From VXMT01 sp965204835 (GTDB lineage Bacteria > Chloroflexota > Dehalococcoidia > UBA2979), in assembly GCA_965204835.1 (NCBI GenBank), contig OZ242017.1, positions 1,426,001 to 1,490,000 on the forward strand: a DNA stretch of 64,000 nt. The letters run 5' to 3'. The notes under the pieces are model-generated. The model was not told the DNA's origin, did no database searches, and saw only the letters and a list, made by a program, of their open reading frames with translations. The translations under genes were made by a program, and so were the position numbers. This document shows positions 8,660-19,929 of the stretch, piece by piece; within the stretch, counting starts at the first letter, position 1; each line of letters opens with the position of its first letter.

Positions 8660-9082
8660 ATGAATGTGCTCGATGCCGCGTACACCGTGCTGCACGAGGC
8701 GGGCGAGCCGCTCCACTACCGCACGCTGACGGAACGGATGCTGGAACGCGGCCTCTGGTCGACGAGTGGCAAGACGCCGGCTGACACAGTGAGCGCACGC
8801 CTCTCGACTGACCTCACGCGACTAGGCAACTCGTCCCGTTTCTGCCGGGTTGAGCGTGGCGTGTACGGGGTGAACGAGAGCCCCGGGGACGGGTCACGGT
8901 CGAGACAAGCGTCTGCAACAGCCGACCCTGTCGGTCAGGCTACTGGGGGGGACGACTGGCGGCAGCGACACGAGCCGCGAACGCGATGTCGTTCGTGGAT
9001 GCGGCAGCAGAAGTTCTCTCCGCAGCCGCCAGGCCGATGCACTACACCGAGATCACGCGCCAAGCCATCGATCGCGGATTGA
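8660..9082 (+). CDS. HARE-HTH domain protein; 5' part of a split Mrr-type nuclease gene
   Basis: Residues 1-75 form a HARE-HTH winged-helix domain (start MNVLDAAYTVLHEAGEPLHYRTL, core GLWSTSGKTPADT, end RVERGVYGVNE), a domain common in DNA-modifying and restriction proteins. After about residue 95 the sequence becomes Arg/Pro-rich and does not look like protein. The frame of the next gene is open back through this region, and adding one G to the G7 run at 8945-8951 joins them into one protein with two HARE-HTH domains and a nuclease domain. I therefore read this as the front of a frameshifted gene. Base composition is lower in GC than ruvA and uvrB, suggesting transfer. Confidence 0.7.
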   Translation: MNVLDAAYTVLHEAGEPLHYRTLTERMLERGLWSTSGKTPADTVSARLSTDLTRLGNSSRFCRVERGVYGVNESPGDGSRSRQASATADPVGQATGGDDWRQRHEPRTRCRSWMRQQKFSPQPPGRCTTPRSRAKPSIAD

Positions 9083-9771
9083 TCGAGTCGAGGGGGAAGA
9101 CCCCCGCCGACACGATGAACGCTGTAGTAGGCGTCGAGATCCGCCGCAGAGAGGCCCGTGGCGAGCAGCCACGGTTCGAGCGGCTGGGAGGCGGGTTGGT
9201 CGGCCTAGCCGAACCAGTGCCGCCCACCCTTGCCGCCCAAATCGAGGAGCACAACCACGAGGTGAGACGAGGCCTTTTGGAGCGCTTGGGGCAGGTTGCC
9301 CCTGAAGAGTTTGAGACTCTGATTGAGGTGCTGCTCGCCGCGCTAGGCTTCGAGGAGGTCGGGCGTACCCCGCTGAGCGGGGATGGGGGCATCGACGTGC
9401 GAGGCACTCTCGTCGTCGGTGATGTCGTCCGCATCCGAATGGCGATCCAGGCGAAGCGTTGGAAGAACAACGTGCTGAGACCGGAAGTCCAGAAGGTGCG
9501 GGGCAGCCTCGGCGCCCACGAGCAAGGTCTGATCATCACCACGAGTGACTTCAGCAAGAGCGCCCGCGAGGAAGCGAAGCGAGTCGACGCTTCCCCGGTG
9601 GCTCTGATGAACGGACAGCAACTAGTTGCGCTGCTGGCCGCCAACCAGATCGGTGTCAGTCACACGGAGTACAAGCTGCTCTCGCTCAACGACACGGTGG
9701 AAGCTGAACTCGCGTCAACGTTGAGTGAGTGGGAGTCGCCTGAAGACGAGGCCGCCTCGCGCGGCCTGTAG
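8986..9771 (+). CDS. HARE-HTH plus Mrr-type restriction endonuclease domain
   Basis: The N-terminal 75 residues are a second HARE-HTH domain (MHYTEITRQAIDRGLI, GKTPADT). Residues about 100-210 are an Mrr-like PD-(D/E)XK domain: EEFETLIEVLLAALGF, GDGGIDV with Asp137, and Q155-A-K157 followed by ITTSDFS. Mrr-like enzymes cut modified DNA or act in defence. No clear Shine-Dalgarno precedes the ATG at 8986, which supports the idea that translation should come from the 8660 ORF. No partner methylase or other defence gene is adjacent. It lies between ruvA and uvrB, where a housekeeping gene would be expected. Confidence 0.82.
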   Translation: MSFVDAAAEVLSAAARPMHYTEITRQAIDRGLIESRGKTPADTMNAVVGVEIRRREARGEQPRFERLGGGLVGLAEPVPPTLAAQIEEHNHEVRRGLLERLGQVAPEEFETLIEVLLAALGFEEVGRTPLSGDGGIDVRGTLVVGDVVRIRMAIQAKRWKNNVLRPEVQKVRGSLGAHEQGLIITTSDFSKSAREEAKRVDASPVALMNGQQLVALLAANQIGVSHTEYKLLSLNDTVEAELASTLSEWESPEDEAASRGL

Positions 9772-9801
9772 GCCGGTCGCAGACGAGCCTCTCAGGCGGC
9801 G

Positions 9802-9807
9802 TACAAT
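9802..9807 (+). promoter_or_regulatory. candidate -10 box of uvrB, possibly leaderless
   Basis: TACAAT lies only six bases before the uvrB ATG at 9814, so transcription would start at or next to the initiation codon. No Shine-Dalgarno precedes the ATG, consistent with a leaderless mRNA. No convincing -35 is visible. Confidence 0.4.
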
Positions 9808-9813
9808 GTCCCC

Positions 9814-11900
<2,087 letters not shown>

Positions 11901-11901
<1 letters not shown>

Positions 11902-11918
11902 TAGCCCTCGGGAGCTAC
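11901..11918. terminator. small hairpin between convergent uvrB and ftsK
   Basis: GTAGCCCTCGGGAGCTAC forms a hairpin with one mismatch and takes in the last base of the uvrB stop and the whole ftsK stop. It has no T tract on either side, so intrinsic termination is uncertain. Confidence 0.25.
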
Positions 11919-14410
11919 CCCTCGCCCTCTCGCCTCAACCCCGCCACCGGCGCAACCGCCTCGCCCGGCGTGTCGGCCGCGACGCCATCGCCCGAGGCCT
12001 CCTCGTCCCCGTCGAGGAGGACGGGGCGGGAGCCGCTGCCACCCTCCGGTGCGCCGACGATGCCGCGGTCCTCCAGCTCGTCCATCACCCGAGCCGCGCG
12101 TGGGTAGCCGATGCGCAGCCGGCGCTGGAGCATCGAGGTGGAGAGCTGGGAGTGCTCGCGGGCCAGCTCGAGGGCCTGCGTGACCATCGGGTCGACGTCG
12201 GGGGGTGGGCCGCCGTTCGGCATGAGGTCGGCGGCTGCCTCCTCGGCCTCGGCGAGCAGGTCGTCGAAGTGCGGCGGGCGCAGCGACTCGAAGCGGCCGG
12301 CCGTCCAGAACTCGACGAGCGACTCGATCTCCGCGTCGGAGACGTAGACGCCCTGCAGGCGCGTCGGCTTCCCCTGGTCCTTGGGCTGGTACAGCATGTC
12401 GCCCTTGCCGAGCAGCTTCTCCGCGCCCCCGCTGTCGAGGATCGTGCGCGAGTCCACCTGCGAGGAGACCGCGAACGCGATCCGCGTCGGGAAGTTGGCC
12501 TTGATTAGCCCCGTCACGACATCGACCGACGGCCGCTGCGTCGCGACGACGAGGTGGATGCCCGTCGCCCGCGCGAGTTGCGCGAGCCGCACGAGCTGGT
12601 GCTCCACCTGGTACGGCGCGGCGAGCATCAGGTCCGCAAGCTCGTCGATGACCACGACCCAGTAGGGCAGCGGGTGCTCCTCGTTGCGCTCGTTGTAGGC
12701 CTCGAGGTTGCGCACGCCGACCTTCGCGAAGGCGCGGTAGCGCGTCTCCATCTCCTGGATCACCGCCTGCAGCACGCCGACGACCTTGTCCATGTCGACC
12801 ACGATGTCGCTGAAGGCGAGGTGCGGGATGTCGGCGAACGCGGTCAGCTCGACGCGCTTCGGGTCGACGAGGACGAGCCGGAGCTGCTCCGGCGAGTAGT
12901 TCATGAGCAGGCACGCGATGATCGAGTTGAGGCACACCGACTTGCCCGAGCCGGTCGCGCCGGCGATGAGCAGGTGCGGCATCTCGGCGAGGTCCGTCAC
13001 CGCCTCGGCGCCCGCGACGCCCGAGCCGAGCGCGATCGGCAGGTGGTGCTTCTGGGCGGCCTGCTCGAACCCACCCGACTCCAGCATCGCCCGCAGCGAG
13101 ACGACCGAGGTGTGGCCGTTCGGCACCTCGATACCGACGACGGACTTGCCCGGCACGGGCGCCTCGATGCGCAGCGCGGGCGCGGCCAGCGCCAGCGCGA
13201 GGTCGTGCTGGAGCGAGGTGATGCGGCTCACGCGCACGCGCGTCCGCGAGACCTCGATCTCCTTCATGCGCGGGCGGCCGTCGTCGTCGAGGATCGGCTT
13301 GCCGTCGGCGTCGCGCTCCTCGACGGTCTTGGTGCGGACGTTCCAGCCCGGCTCGACGCCGAACTGCGTGACGGCCGGCCCCTCGTTGATCTGCGTGACG
13401 CTGGCGTCGACGCCGAACGAGGCGAGCGTGTCCACGATGAGCTGCGCGCGGTGCTCGTTGCTCTGGATGGCGGACACGGCCGGCTCTGCTCGTTGCAGGA
13501 GGTCCATGGGCGGGAGCTGCCAGCCGTCGCTCGAGTGACGCCAGGCGGCCGCGTCGTGCTCCATGTCCATCGGGATCTGGACCGCCGGGCGCTCCTCGGC
13601 CTCGTCCTCTTCGGCTTCCTCCCCGTCGGGGGCGTCGAGGTCCGTCGCGGCCGGGGCGTCGCTGGCGGTCGCTGCGGTGACGGGGGTGGCCTCGGCGGTG
13701 CCGTTCGCCTGGCCCGCGGCCCGGCGGGCGCGCAGGGCCTCCAGTTCGGCCGCGTTCGGCACGTCGGACCGGCCGAGGCGCTTCACGCCGGCGATGGCCG
13801 CGGCGACGGCCTGTTGCAGCCCGTGCCTCCACACCCAGACGCTCGTGCGGACGCTCGCCCGCGGCGTGGCGCGCGCGATCCGCGCCGAGGTGCGCGGCCA
13901 CAGCAGCGTGAAGCCCGCGACCGCGGTGAGGATCCAGCCCAGCCCGACGAGGAAGCTCCCACTCAGCCAGCGCCCTGCCTCGCCGCCTGCGGAGGCCGTG
14001 TCGAGGCCGACGCCGCCGATCTCGACGTCGGGGCTCCAGAGGCCGAGCAGGCCGCTGCTGAAGACGAGCAGCAGCGCGGCGCCGAGCATGTGGCGCTCGT
14101 GGTGGCGGAGCCAGCGGATGCGCCGCGCGGCGATCAGCGCGCCGAGGGCGGCGACCAGCGCGACGAGCGTGAAGACGTGGACGCCGAAGAGCTCGACGAA
14201 CGCGTCGCGGGCCCGCGCGAGCACATCGGCGACGGGGACGCTGTCGAGGGGCAGGAGGTAGGCCAGGACGGCGAGGGCGGTGACGACGAGCGCGCCGCCC
14301 AGGGTCTCCGGGCGGACGAGCCTGCGGAGGCGTCGGCTCCATGGGGTGCGGCTTCTCGTCGTGCGAGTCGCCGCAGGGCGCGTCGATGGGCGGGTCTTGG
14401 TTCGGGCCAT
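11915..14410 (-). CDS. ftsK: DNA translocase FtsK/SpoIIIE
   Basis: Septum-located motor that pumps chromosome ends into daughter cells. Four membrane segments lie at about residues 37-55, 78-95, 108-125 and 152-172. An acidic, Ala-rich linker follows (about 220-290), then the RecA-like motor with Walker A GATGSGKS at 484-491 and the VVVIDELADLM Walker B. The C-terminal winged helix that reads KOPS-like sites is present (ELAREHSQLSTSMLQRRLRIGYPRAARVMDELE). An acidic insertion at about residues 362-386 (KTVEERDADGK...) is longer than in standard members. It is last in a run with UDG and rnj. Confidence 0.97.
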   Translation of the reverse strand: MARTKTRPSTRPAATRTTRSRTPWSRRLRRLVRPETLGGALVVTALAVLAYLLPLDSVPVADVLARARDAFVELFGVHVFTLVALVAALGALIAARRIRWLRHHERHMLGAALLLVFSSGLLGLWSPDVEIGGVGLDTASAGGEAGRWLSGSFLVGLGWILTAVAGFTLLWPRTSARIARATPRASVRTSVWVWRHGLQQAVAAAIAGVKRLGRSDVPNAAELEALRARRAAGQANGTAEATPVTAATASDAPAATDLDAPDGEEAEEDEAEERPAVQIPMDMEHDAAAWRHSSDGWQLPPMDLLQRAEPAVSAIQSNEHRAQLIVDTLASFGVDASVTQINEGPAVTQFGVEPGWNVRTKTVEERDADGKPILDDDGRPRMKEIEVSRTRVRVSRITSLQHDLALALAAPALRIEAPVPGKSVVGIEVPNGHTSVVSLRAMLESGGFEQAAQKHHLPIALGSGVAGAEAVTDLAEMPHLLIAGATGSGKSVCLNSIIACLLMNYSPEQLRLVLVDPKRVELTAFADIPHLAFSDIVVDMDKVVGVLQAVIQEMETRYRAFAKVGVRNLEAYNERNEEHPLPYWVVVIDELADLMLAAPYQVEHQLVRLAQLARATGIHLVVATQRPSVDVVTGLIKANFPTRIAFAVSSQVDSRTILDSGGAEKLLGKGDMLYQPKDQGKPTRLQGVYVSDAEIESLVEFWTAGRFESLRPPHFDDLLAEAEEAAADLMPNGGPPPDVDPMVTQALELAREHSQLSTSMLQRRLRIGYPRAARVMDELEDRGIVGAPEGGSGSRPVLLDGDEEASGDGVAADTPGEAVAPVAGLRREGEG

Positions 14411-14513
14411 GGTGATGCTCCCGGTCCGGCCGCCCCCGCCAGGCGACGCCGGTACCTTCGAGGCTGGACTACACCTCCGTCGTTCGCCTCCCTCGGCGGG
14501 CGCGTGGCCCGCG

Positions 14514-16172
14514 CTAGACCTCCACCGTCACCGGCAGCACGAGCGGCCGGCGGTGGGTCTCCCGGTAGAGGTGGCTCGCCACCTCGTCCTTCAGTCTCTC
14601 ACGCATGCTCGTCCAGTCGAGTTGGTGGCCCTCGCCGCCGAACAGGTCGACGACGAGGCGGCGCACGCCCTTGTGCATCCCGGCCTCGTCGTCCGGGGCC
14701 ACGAAGCCGTGCGACATCACCTCCGGCACGCCGGCCAGCGTGCCGTGCTGGCGGTCGATCGTCGCGACGACGACGAGGATGCCGTCCGACGCCAGGTGCC
14801 GGCGGTCGCGCAGCACGATGTGGTCGATGTCGCCCACGCCGAGGCCGTCGACGTACACGTAGTCCGCCGGGATGGTGTCGGCGACGTAGGCCTCGTCCTC
14901 GGTGAGCTCCAGCACGTCGCCGTCGGTGAGCACGAGGGCGTCGTCGGGGTGCATGCCGAGGTCGAGCGCCAGTTGGCGGTGATGCACGAGGTGGCGGTGT
15001 TCGCCGTGGATGCCGACGAAGTACTGGGGCTGCACGAGGCTGTGGACGATCTTGAGCTCCTCGCGCGCGGCGTGGCCGCGCACGTGGACGGGGGCGATCA
15101 GGCTGTAGATGACCTTCGCCCCCGCGCGGTAGAGGTTGTCGATGTTGCGGTAGACGAGCGTCTCGTTGCCCGGGATGGGGCTCGAGGAGAGCACGACGGT
15201 ATCGCCCTGCTGCACCGTGATGTGCTGGTGCGTGCCGTTCGCCATCCGTGTCAGCGCCGCGGTCGGTTCGCCCTGCGCGCCCGTGCTCACCACGATGGTG
15301 CGGCTGTCGGGGTGGTCGCCGAGCTCGCGCGGGTTCATCAGCATGTTGTCGCCGGCGTCGAGGTAGCCGAGCTCGCGCGCCATGCGCACGTTGTTGACCA
15401 TCGAGCGGCCGGTCACGAAGACGCGCCGCCCGTGCTTCCTCGCGGCATCGACGACCATCTGCACGCGCGAGATGAGCGACGCGAACGTCGCGACGATCAC
15501 GCGGCCCTCGGCCTCCCCGATCACCCGGTCCAGCGTCTCCGCGACCGTCTGCTCCGACGGCGTGTGGCCCTCGATCTCCGCGTACGTCGAGTCCGCCGCG
15601 AGCAGCAGTGCCCCCTCGCGGCCGACCTCGGCGAGGCGCATGAGGTCCGTGTGCTGTCCCATCGGGGGCGTGTGGTCGAGCTTGAAGTCGCCCGTGTGGA
15701 CGATCGGGCCGAGGGGCGTTCCGATGATCAGCCCGGCCGCGTCGGGGATGGAGTGCGAGACGGTGAAGAACTCGACCGAGAAGGGGCCGACGTTCACGGT
15801 CTGGCCCGGCTCCACGACCTGCACGTGCGTGTCGTCTTGCAGCCGGTGCTCGCGCAGCTTCACGTCGACGAGGCCGCGCGTGAGCCGTGTGCAGAACACG
15901 GGCACATTGAGCTCGCGCAGCAGGAACGGCAGCGCGCCGATGTGGTCCTCGTGCCCGTGCGTAAGGAAGACGGCCTGCAACCGCTCGGGGTCGTCGAGCA
16001 GGTACTCGAAGTCCGGGATCACGAGGTCGACGCCGAGCATCTCCTCCTCGGGGAACATCAGCCCCACGTCGACGGCGATCGCCTGGTCGTCGTACTCGTA
16101 GAGCATCATGTTGCGCCCGATCTCGCCGAGGCCCCCGAGGGGGATCATGCGGACGGGCAGGTCGTCGGTCAT
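14514..16172 (-). CDS. rnj: ribonuclease J
   Basis: Metallo-beta-lactamase/beta-CASP ribonuclease with 5'-to-3' exo- and endonuclease activity in mRNA decay and RNA maturation. The zinc motif HxHxDH is at residues 72-77 (THGHEDHIGAL). The start MTDDLPVRMIPLGGLGEIGRNM and the 552-aa length fit the family. It starts 16 bases after the UDG stop and ftsK follows 103 bases later, so the three probably form one transcript. Confidence 0.96.
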   Translation of the reverse strand: MTDDLPVRMIPLGGLGEIGRNMMLYEYDDQAIAVDVGLMFPEEEMLGVDLVIPDFEYLLDDPERLQAVFLTHGHEDHIGALPFLLRELNVPVFCTRLTRGLVDVKLREHRLQDDTHVQVVEPGQTVNVGPFSVEFFTVSHSIPDAAGLIIGTPLGPIVHTGDFKLDHTPPMGQHTDLMRLAEVGREGALLLAADSTYAEIEGHTPSEQTVAETLDRVIGEAEGRVIVATFASLISRVQMVVDAARKHGRRVFVTGRSMVNNVRMARELGYLDAGDNMLMNPRELGDHPDSRTIVVSTGAQGEPTAALTRMANGTHQHITVQQGDTVVLSSSPIPGNETLVYRNIDNLYRAGAKVIYSLIAPVHVRGHAAREELKIVHSLVQPQYFVGIHGEHRHLVHHRQLALDLGMHPDDALVLTDGDVLELTEDEAYVADTIPADYVYVDGLGVGDIDHIVLRDRRHLASDGILVVVATIDRQHGTLAGVPEVMSHGFVAPDDEAGMHKGVRRLVVDLFGGEGHQLDWTSMRERLKDEVASHLYRETHRRPLVLPVTVEV

Positions 16173-16188
16173 CGTGCGCTCGCTTGCT

Positions 16189-16902
16189 TCACAGCAGTGC
16201 GCGCTGCTCGGTCGGTGGAGCCGCGGCGCCGGCGATCGGAGCGCCCTCGTCGCCCGCGGCGTCCGAGGGCGCCTCGGCGCGGATGGCGCGCGCCTCCTCG
16301 ATCAGGGCGGGGATCCGTGCGAAGTCGGCCTCGATCACGGTGCGCAGGTCGCCGCGCCGCAGCGCGGCGGCGGGGTGGAACATCGGCATCACGAGGCGGT
16401 TGCCGACGCGCCTGTGCTGGCCGTGGATGCGGCTGATGGTCGTGCCGGGGAACCACCGCGCCATCGAGAAGCGCCCGAGCGTCACGATCAGCAGCGGGTC
16501 GACGAGCGCGATCTGGCGCTCGAGGTAGGGTTGGCAGGCCGCGGTCTCCTCGGGCTGCGGGTCGCGGTTACCGGGCGGGCGGCACTTCACCACGTTGGCG
16601 ATGTGCACGGTCTCGCGCGACATGCCGATGCCGCCGAGCAGTTCGTCGAGGAACCGCCCCGCCGCGCCGACGAAGGGCAGGCCCTGCTCGTCCTCGCGCG
16701 CGCCGGGCGCCTCGCCGATGCACATCACCTCGGCGGGCGCGGGGCCCGAGCCGGGCACGGTCTGCGTGCGCGTGCGGGCGAGGCCGCACGCGGGGCAGTC
16801 GGCGATCTCCTCGTAGAGTTGCACGAGCTCCGGGGTGCCGGTGCGGCGTGCGCCCTCGATGGCTGGGGATGCGTAGGCGGCGTCGGTGGTCGGCTCGGTC
16901 AT
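16189..16902 (-). CDS. type-4 uracil-DNA glycosylase (Fe-S)
   Basis: Removes uracil from DNA. The motif GEAPGAREDEQGLPFVGAAG and the HPAAALR segment mark UDG family 4/5-type enzymes. Four cysteines suited to a 4Fe-4S cluster are seen: Cys36 and Cys39 (DCPACGL), then those in VVKCRPPGN and TAACQPYL. The last 40 residues are Ala/Pro-rich and of low complexity. Such enzymes are common in thermophiles and in several GC-rich phyla. Confidence 0.93.
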   Translation of the reverse strand: MTEPTTDAAYASPAIEGARRTGTPELVQLYEEIADCPACGLARTRTQTVPGSGPAPAEVMCIGEAPGAREDEQGLPFVGAAGRFLDELLGGIGMSRETVHIANVVKCRPPGNRDPQPEETAACQPYLERQIALVDPLLIVTLGRFSMARWFPGTTISRIHGQHRRVGNRLVMPMFHPAAALRRGDLRTVIEADFARIPALIEEARAIRAEAPSDAAGDEGAPIAGAAAPPTEQRALL

Positions 16903-16979
16903 GGCCGGGTCATCGTAGCACGTCGGGGCGTGTGAACGGTGCTATTGCGTACGCAGTTGAGCGCCATCGTCGAGAGGTG

Positions 16980-17753
16980 CTACTCCTGCCGCCTCACCAT
17001 CCACGCGAGGCCGATGCCCACGACGTAGAGGACGACCATCGGGGTCGCCACCAGCGACTGCGTCACGGGGTCGATCGTCGGCGTGGCGATCGCGGAGACG
17101 ACGAATGAGCCGATGACGGCCCACCGCCACCAGCCGAGCAGCTTGCGCCAGTGCACGACGCGCATCCTCGCCAGCCCCATGATCAGGATCGGCATCTCGA
17201 ACACGAACCCGAGGATCACGATCAGGCGCAGCGTCAGGTTCATGTAGCTGCTGATCCGGATCTCCGGGGGGGCGAGTTCGCTCCCGAACTCGAACAGGAA
17301 CCCGAACGCGGCCGGGAGGACGAGGAAGTAGCAGAACGCCATGCCGGCGAGGAACGCGAGCGTCGCGCCGAAGGCGATCGGGTAGAGCCAGCGCTTCTCC
17401 TGCGGCGTCAGCGCGGGCGCGACGAAGCGCAGCACCTGGTACACGAGCATCGGCATCGCGACGGCCGTGCCGCCGGCGAGCGCGATGCGGAAGTAGACGC
17501 CGAGGTTCTCGAGCGGCTCGATCGCGATCACCTTGAAGTTGTCGACGCGCTCCCGCCCCGGCTCGAGCAGGATCTCCCAGGCGAGGAAGTTGATGGGCGG
17601 CGCAAAGAAGATGCCCATGCCGACGATGATCGCCCCGGCCATCCACGTGACGCGCGAGCGGAGCTCCAGGAGGTGATCCAGGAGCGTCATCTGGCCTTCG
17701 CCCGGGTCGGGCGGCAACTCCGTGGGCGGGCCTGGATCGACGGTCGTGGCCAC
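16980..17753 (-). CDS. tatC: Sec-independent protein translocase TatC
   Basis: Six-helix membrane receptor of the twin-arginine translocase, which exports folded proteins. The start region MTLLDHLLELRSRV, the periplasmic loop with EPLENLGVYFRIAL, and FEMPILIMG are family signatures. Length of 257 aa is normal. It starts five bases after tatB, so the pair is co-transcribed. The first about 20 residues are Pro-rich; the first Met at 17753 and the Met before TLLDHL are both possible starts. Confidence 0.96.
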   Translation of the reverse strand: MATTVDPGPPTELPPDPGEGQMTLLDHLLELRSRVTWMAGAIIVGMGIFFAPPINFLAWEILLEPGRERVDNFKVIAIEPLENLGVYFRIALAGGTAVAMPMLVYQVLRFVAPALTPQEKRWLYPIAFGATLAFLAGMAFCYFLVLPAAFGFLFEFGSELAPPEIRISSYMNLTLRLIVILGFVFEMPILIMGLARMRVVHWRKLLGWWRWAVIGSFVVSAIATPTIDPVTQSLVATPMVVLYVVGIGLAWMVRRQE

Positions 17754-17758
17754 CGTGG

Positions 17759-18262
17759 CTACTCGTCGCCGGTGCGGCGCTCAGTCGCTGCTTCGTCCTC
17801 GTCGCCCGCCGGCAACTCGCGAGGCGTCTGCAGCGTCGCGGCAGGCGCGGCAGGCTCGGCGGGCGCTGGGGGCGTCGAGGGCTCCGCCGGGGCGGCCGCC
17901 TGGCCGTTCCGCGTGGCCGACGGCTCCTGCGCGGGGGCGGGCTCGGCGCTCGATACTGCCTCGCCCGTGGCCCGGCCGATGTCGCGCAGCTCGCTGCGCG
18001 TCTCGCGGACCGTCTCCTGGATGCCCTCGCTCAGCTCGGTGCCGACGGCCTCGAGCTCTTCCTTCTGCGCCTCGACCTCGGCCTCGAGCTCCTGGATGGC
18101 GCCGCGCACGTCGTTGGTGACCTCGGTCGCGTAGCGCCGGGCGATGCGGTAGTAGCGCCCACCCTGGCGGGCGATCTCCGGGAAGCGATGCGGGCCCACG
18201 ACGATCAGCGTGATCACGAAGACCACGAGCGCTTCGGCAGCCCCGACGCCTAGCAGTTCCAT
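17759..18262 (-). CDS. tatB: TatA/TatB family protein
   Basis: Single-helix Tat component. From the chosen ATG at 18262 the protein reads MELLGVGAAEALVV, with the membrane helix at residues about 4-22 and the hinge GPHRFPE from Gly23. A charged amphipathic helix and coiled-coil segment follow (about 35-95), then a Pro/Ala-rich tail. The coiled coil, length (167 aa) and adjacency to tatC favour TatB over TatA. An upstream in-frame Met at 18304 would add 14 Arg-rich residues before the helix and is unlikely. Confidence 0.88.
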   Translation of the reverse strand: MELLGVGAAEALVVFVITLIVVGPHRFPEIARQGGRYYRIARRYATEVTNDVRGAIQELEAEVEAQKEELEAVGTELSEGIQETVRETRSELRDIGRATGEAVSSAEPAPAQEPSATRNGQAAAPAEPSTPPAPAEPAAPAATLQTPRELPAGDEDEAATERRTGDE

Positions 18263-18358
18263 GGTGCGTAGATGATACGCCCGGCGCGCGTCAGCGGATC
18301 GCACCGGGCGCGCGCCCGGACGACACAGGCCGCCCGGGGCGGCGTCTCCGCGAGGGAG

Positions 18359-18616
18359 CTAGTCCTCGATGCCGAGGTCGTGCAGGAAGTCGATCGCGTC
18401 CTGCACGGTCTGGATCTTCTCCGCGTCCTCGTCGGAGATCTCGATGTCGTTCCCCTCGCCGGAGAACTCCTCTTCGAGCGACATAATGAGCTCGACGAGG
18501 TCCAGCGAGTCGGCGTTGAGGTCATCGACGAACGACGCGTTCGGCGTCACGTCGGACTCTTCCACGCCCAACTGCTCGACGATCATCGCGCGCACGCGCT
18601 CGTAGGTGGTTGCCAC
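18359..18616 (-). CDS. acpP: acyl carrier protein
   Basis: Carries growing acyl chains on a 4'-phosphopantetheine arm. The attachment site is Ser37 in NADSLDLVEL. The protein is small (85 aa) and acidic as expected, with a slightly extended EEEFSGEGNDIEISDEDAEK segment. It follows fabD-fabG, with nusB lying in between. Confidence 0.97.
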   Translation of the reverse strand: MATTYERVRAMIVEQLGVEESDVTPNASFVDDLNADSLDLVELIMSLEEEFSGEGNDIEISDEDAEKIQTVQDAIDFLHDLGIED

Positions 18617-18675
18617 TGTCTCATCCTCTCGCGTGCGGCTGTGCTCGGCCGCGACTGATGCAGGTTATCCGAGTC

Positions 18676-19125
18676 TCACTCAGGGGTCTGCCCCTGGGCG
18701 GCCTCGGGCTCGGCCCGCTGCGCCCCGGCGACTGATCCCAGCACGCCATGCACGAACCGGCCAGAGGACTCGGAGCCGTAGCCCTTGGCGAGCTCCACCG
18801 CCTCGTTGATCACGACCGCCAGCGGAGCGCGCCGATTATCGAAGCAGATTTCGAAGATGGCAAGGCGCAGCACGTTGCGGTCGACCGGGGCCATCTCCGA
18901 CAGCGGGAACGCGGACGCGCGCTCCCCGATCATCGCGTCGATCTCCGCGCGGTGCGTGCCGACGCCGTCGACGAGCGCGCGGACGAAGCCCGCCGCCTCG
19001 TCGGAGAGGCCCGTCTCGTCGAGGTGGCGGTCCAGCACCTCGGCCGTCTCGTGGCCGGCCTGGTCGGCCTCGTAGAGCGCCTGGAAGGCGATGATGCGCG
19101 AGCGGCGGCGCGACCCCGCGGGCAC
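18676..19125 (-). CDS. nusB: transcription antitermination factor NusB
   Basis: RNA-binding partner of NusE (S10) in rRNA antitermination. Family features: SRRRSRIIAFQALYEAD at the start, MAPVDRNVLRLAIFEICF and AVVINEAVELAKGYGSESSGRFVHGVLG. Length of 149 aa is normal, with a short acidic tail. Its place between fabG and acpP is unusual; in many bacteria it sits with rib genes or acc genes. Confidence 0.96.
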   Translation of the reverse strand: MPAGSRRRSRIIAFQALYEADQAGHETAEVLDRHLDETGLSDEAAGFVRALVDGVGTHRAEIDAMIGERASAFPLSEMAPVDRNVLRLAIFEICFDNRRAPLAVVINEAVELAKGYGSESSGRFVHGVLGSVAGAQRAEPEAAQGQTPE

Positions 19126-19165
19126 GGCCGCTACCGGCCCGGCCGGAGGCGCGGGCAGGCGTCCA

Positions 19166-19924
19166 TCAGCGCATCACGAGGCCGCCGTCGACGTGCAACG
19201 TCTGACCGGTGATGTACGCGGCGCCGTCGGAGGCGAGGAACGCCACCATCGGCGCGATGTCCTCCGGTGTCGCGTGGCGGCCCATCGGCACCATGTTGAG
19301 GATGGCGTTCCGCTGGTCGTCGGTGAGGTGCGCCGTCATGTCCGTCTCGACGAACCCCGGCGCGACCGAGTTCACCGTCACGTTGCGCGAGGCCACCTCG
19401 CGCGCGACGGAGCGCGTGAAGCCGATGATGCCGGCCTTGGCGGCCGAGTAGTTCGCCTGCCCGGCGTTGCCCATCGCCGCGACCACCGAGGTGATGTTGA
19501 TCACCCGGCCCCAGCGCGCGCGCGTCATCTGCCGCAGCGCGAGCCGCGTCGCGTGGAAGGTGCCGGTCAGGTTCGTCTCGACGACCTTGGTCCACGACTC
19601 GTCGGTCATGCGCATCACGAGGCCGTCGTCGGTCACCCCGGCGTTGTTGACGAGGATGTCGACGCCGCCGTGCGCCTGCCGCACCTCCTGGAAGAGCTGC
19701 TCCAGGTCCTCGGTGTTGCGCACGTCGACGCGCACCGTCGACGAGTCCGTGCCGATGTTGCGGAGGTCGCCGGCGACCGCGTTCGCGAGGAGCTCCTCGC
19801 TGCGGTACGTGATGATCACGCGCGAGCCCTGGCGCCCGAGCTCCATGGCGATGGCGCGGCCGATGCCGCGCGCGCCGCCGGTGACGACGGCCGTCTTCCC
19901 GGAGAGGTTCCCCTGCGGGCTCAT
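19166..19924 (-). CDS. fabG: 3-oxoacyl-ACP reductase
   Basis: NADPH-dependent reductase of fatty acid elongation. It has the SDR nucleotide motif TGGARGIG, NNAG, and the catalytic Ser-Tyr-Lys set (NITSVVAA and YSAAK). The C-terminal VDGGLVMR is typical. The ATG at 19924 gives 252 aa; longer in-frame starts run through fabD and are shadows. It begins five bases after the fabD stop. Confidence 0.95.
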   Translation of the reverse strand: MSPQGNLSGKTAVVTGGARGIGRAIAMELGRQGSRVIITYRSEELLANAVAGDLRNIGTDSSTVRVDVRNTEDLEQLFQEVRQAHGGVDILVNNAGVTDDGLVMRMTDESWTKVVETNLTGTFHATRLALRQMTRARWGRVINITSVVAAMGNAGQANYSAAKAGIIGFTRSVAREVASRNVTVNSVAPGFVETDMTAHLTDDQRNAILNMVPMGRHATPEDIAPMVAFLASDGAAYITGQTLHVDGGLVMR

Positions 19925-19929
19925 CGGGG

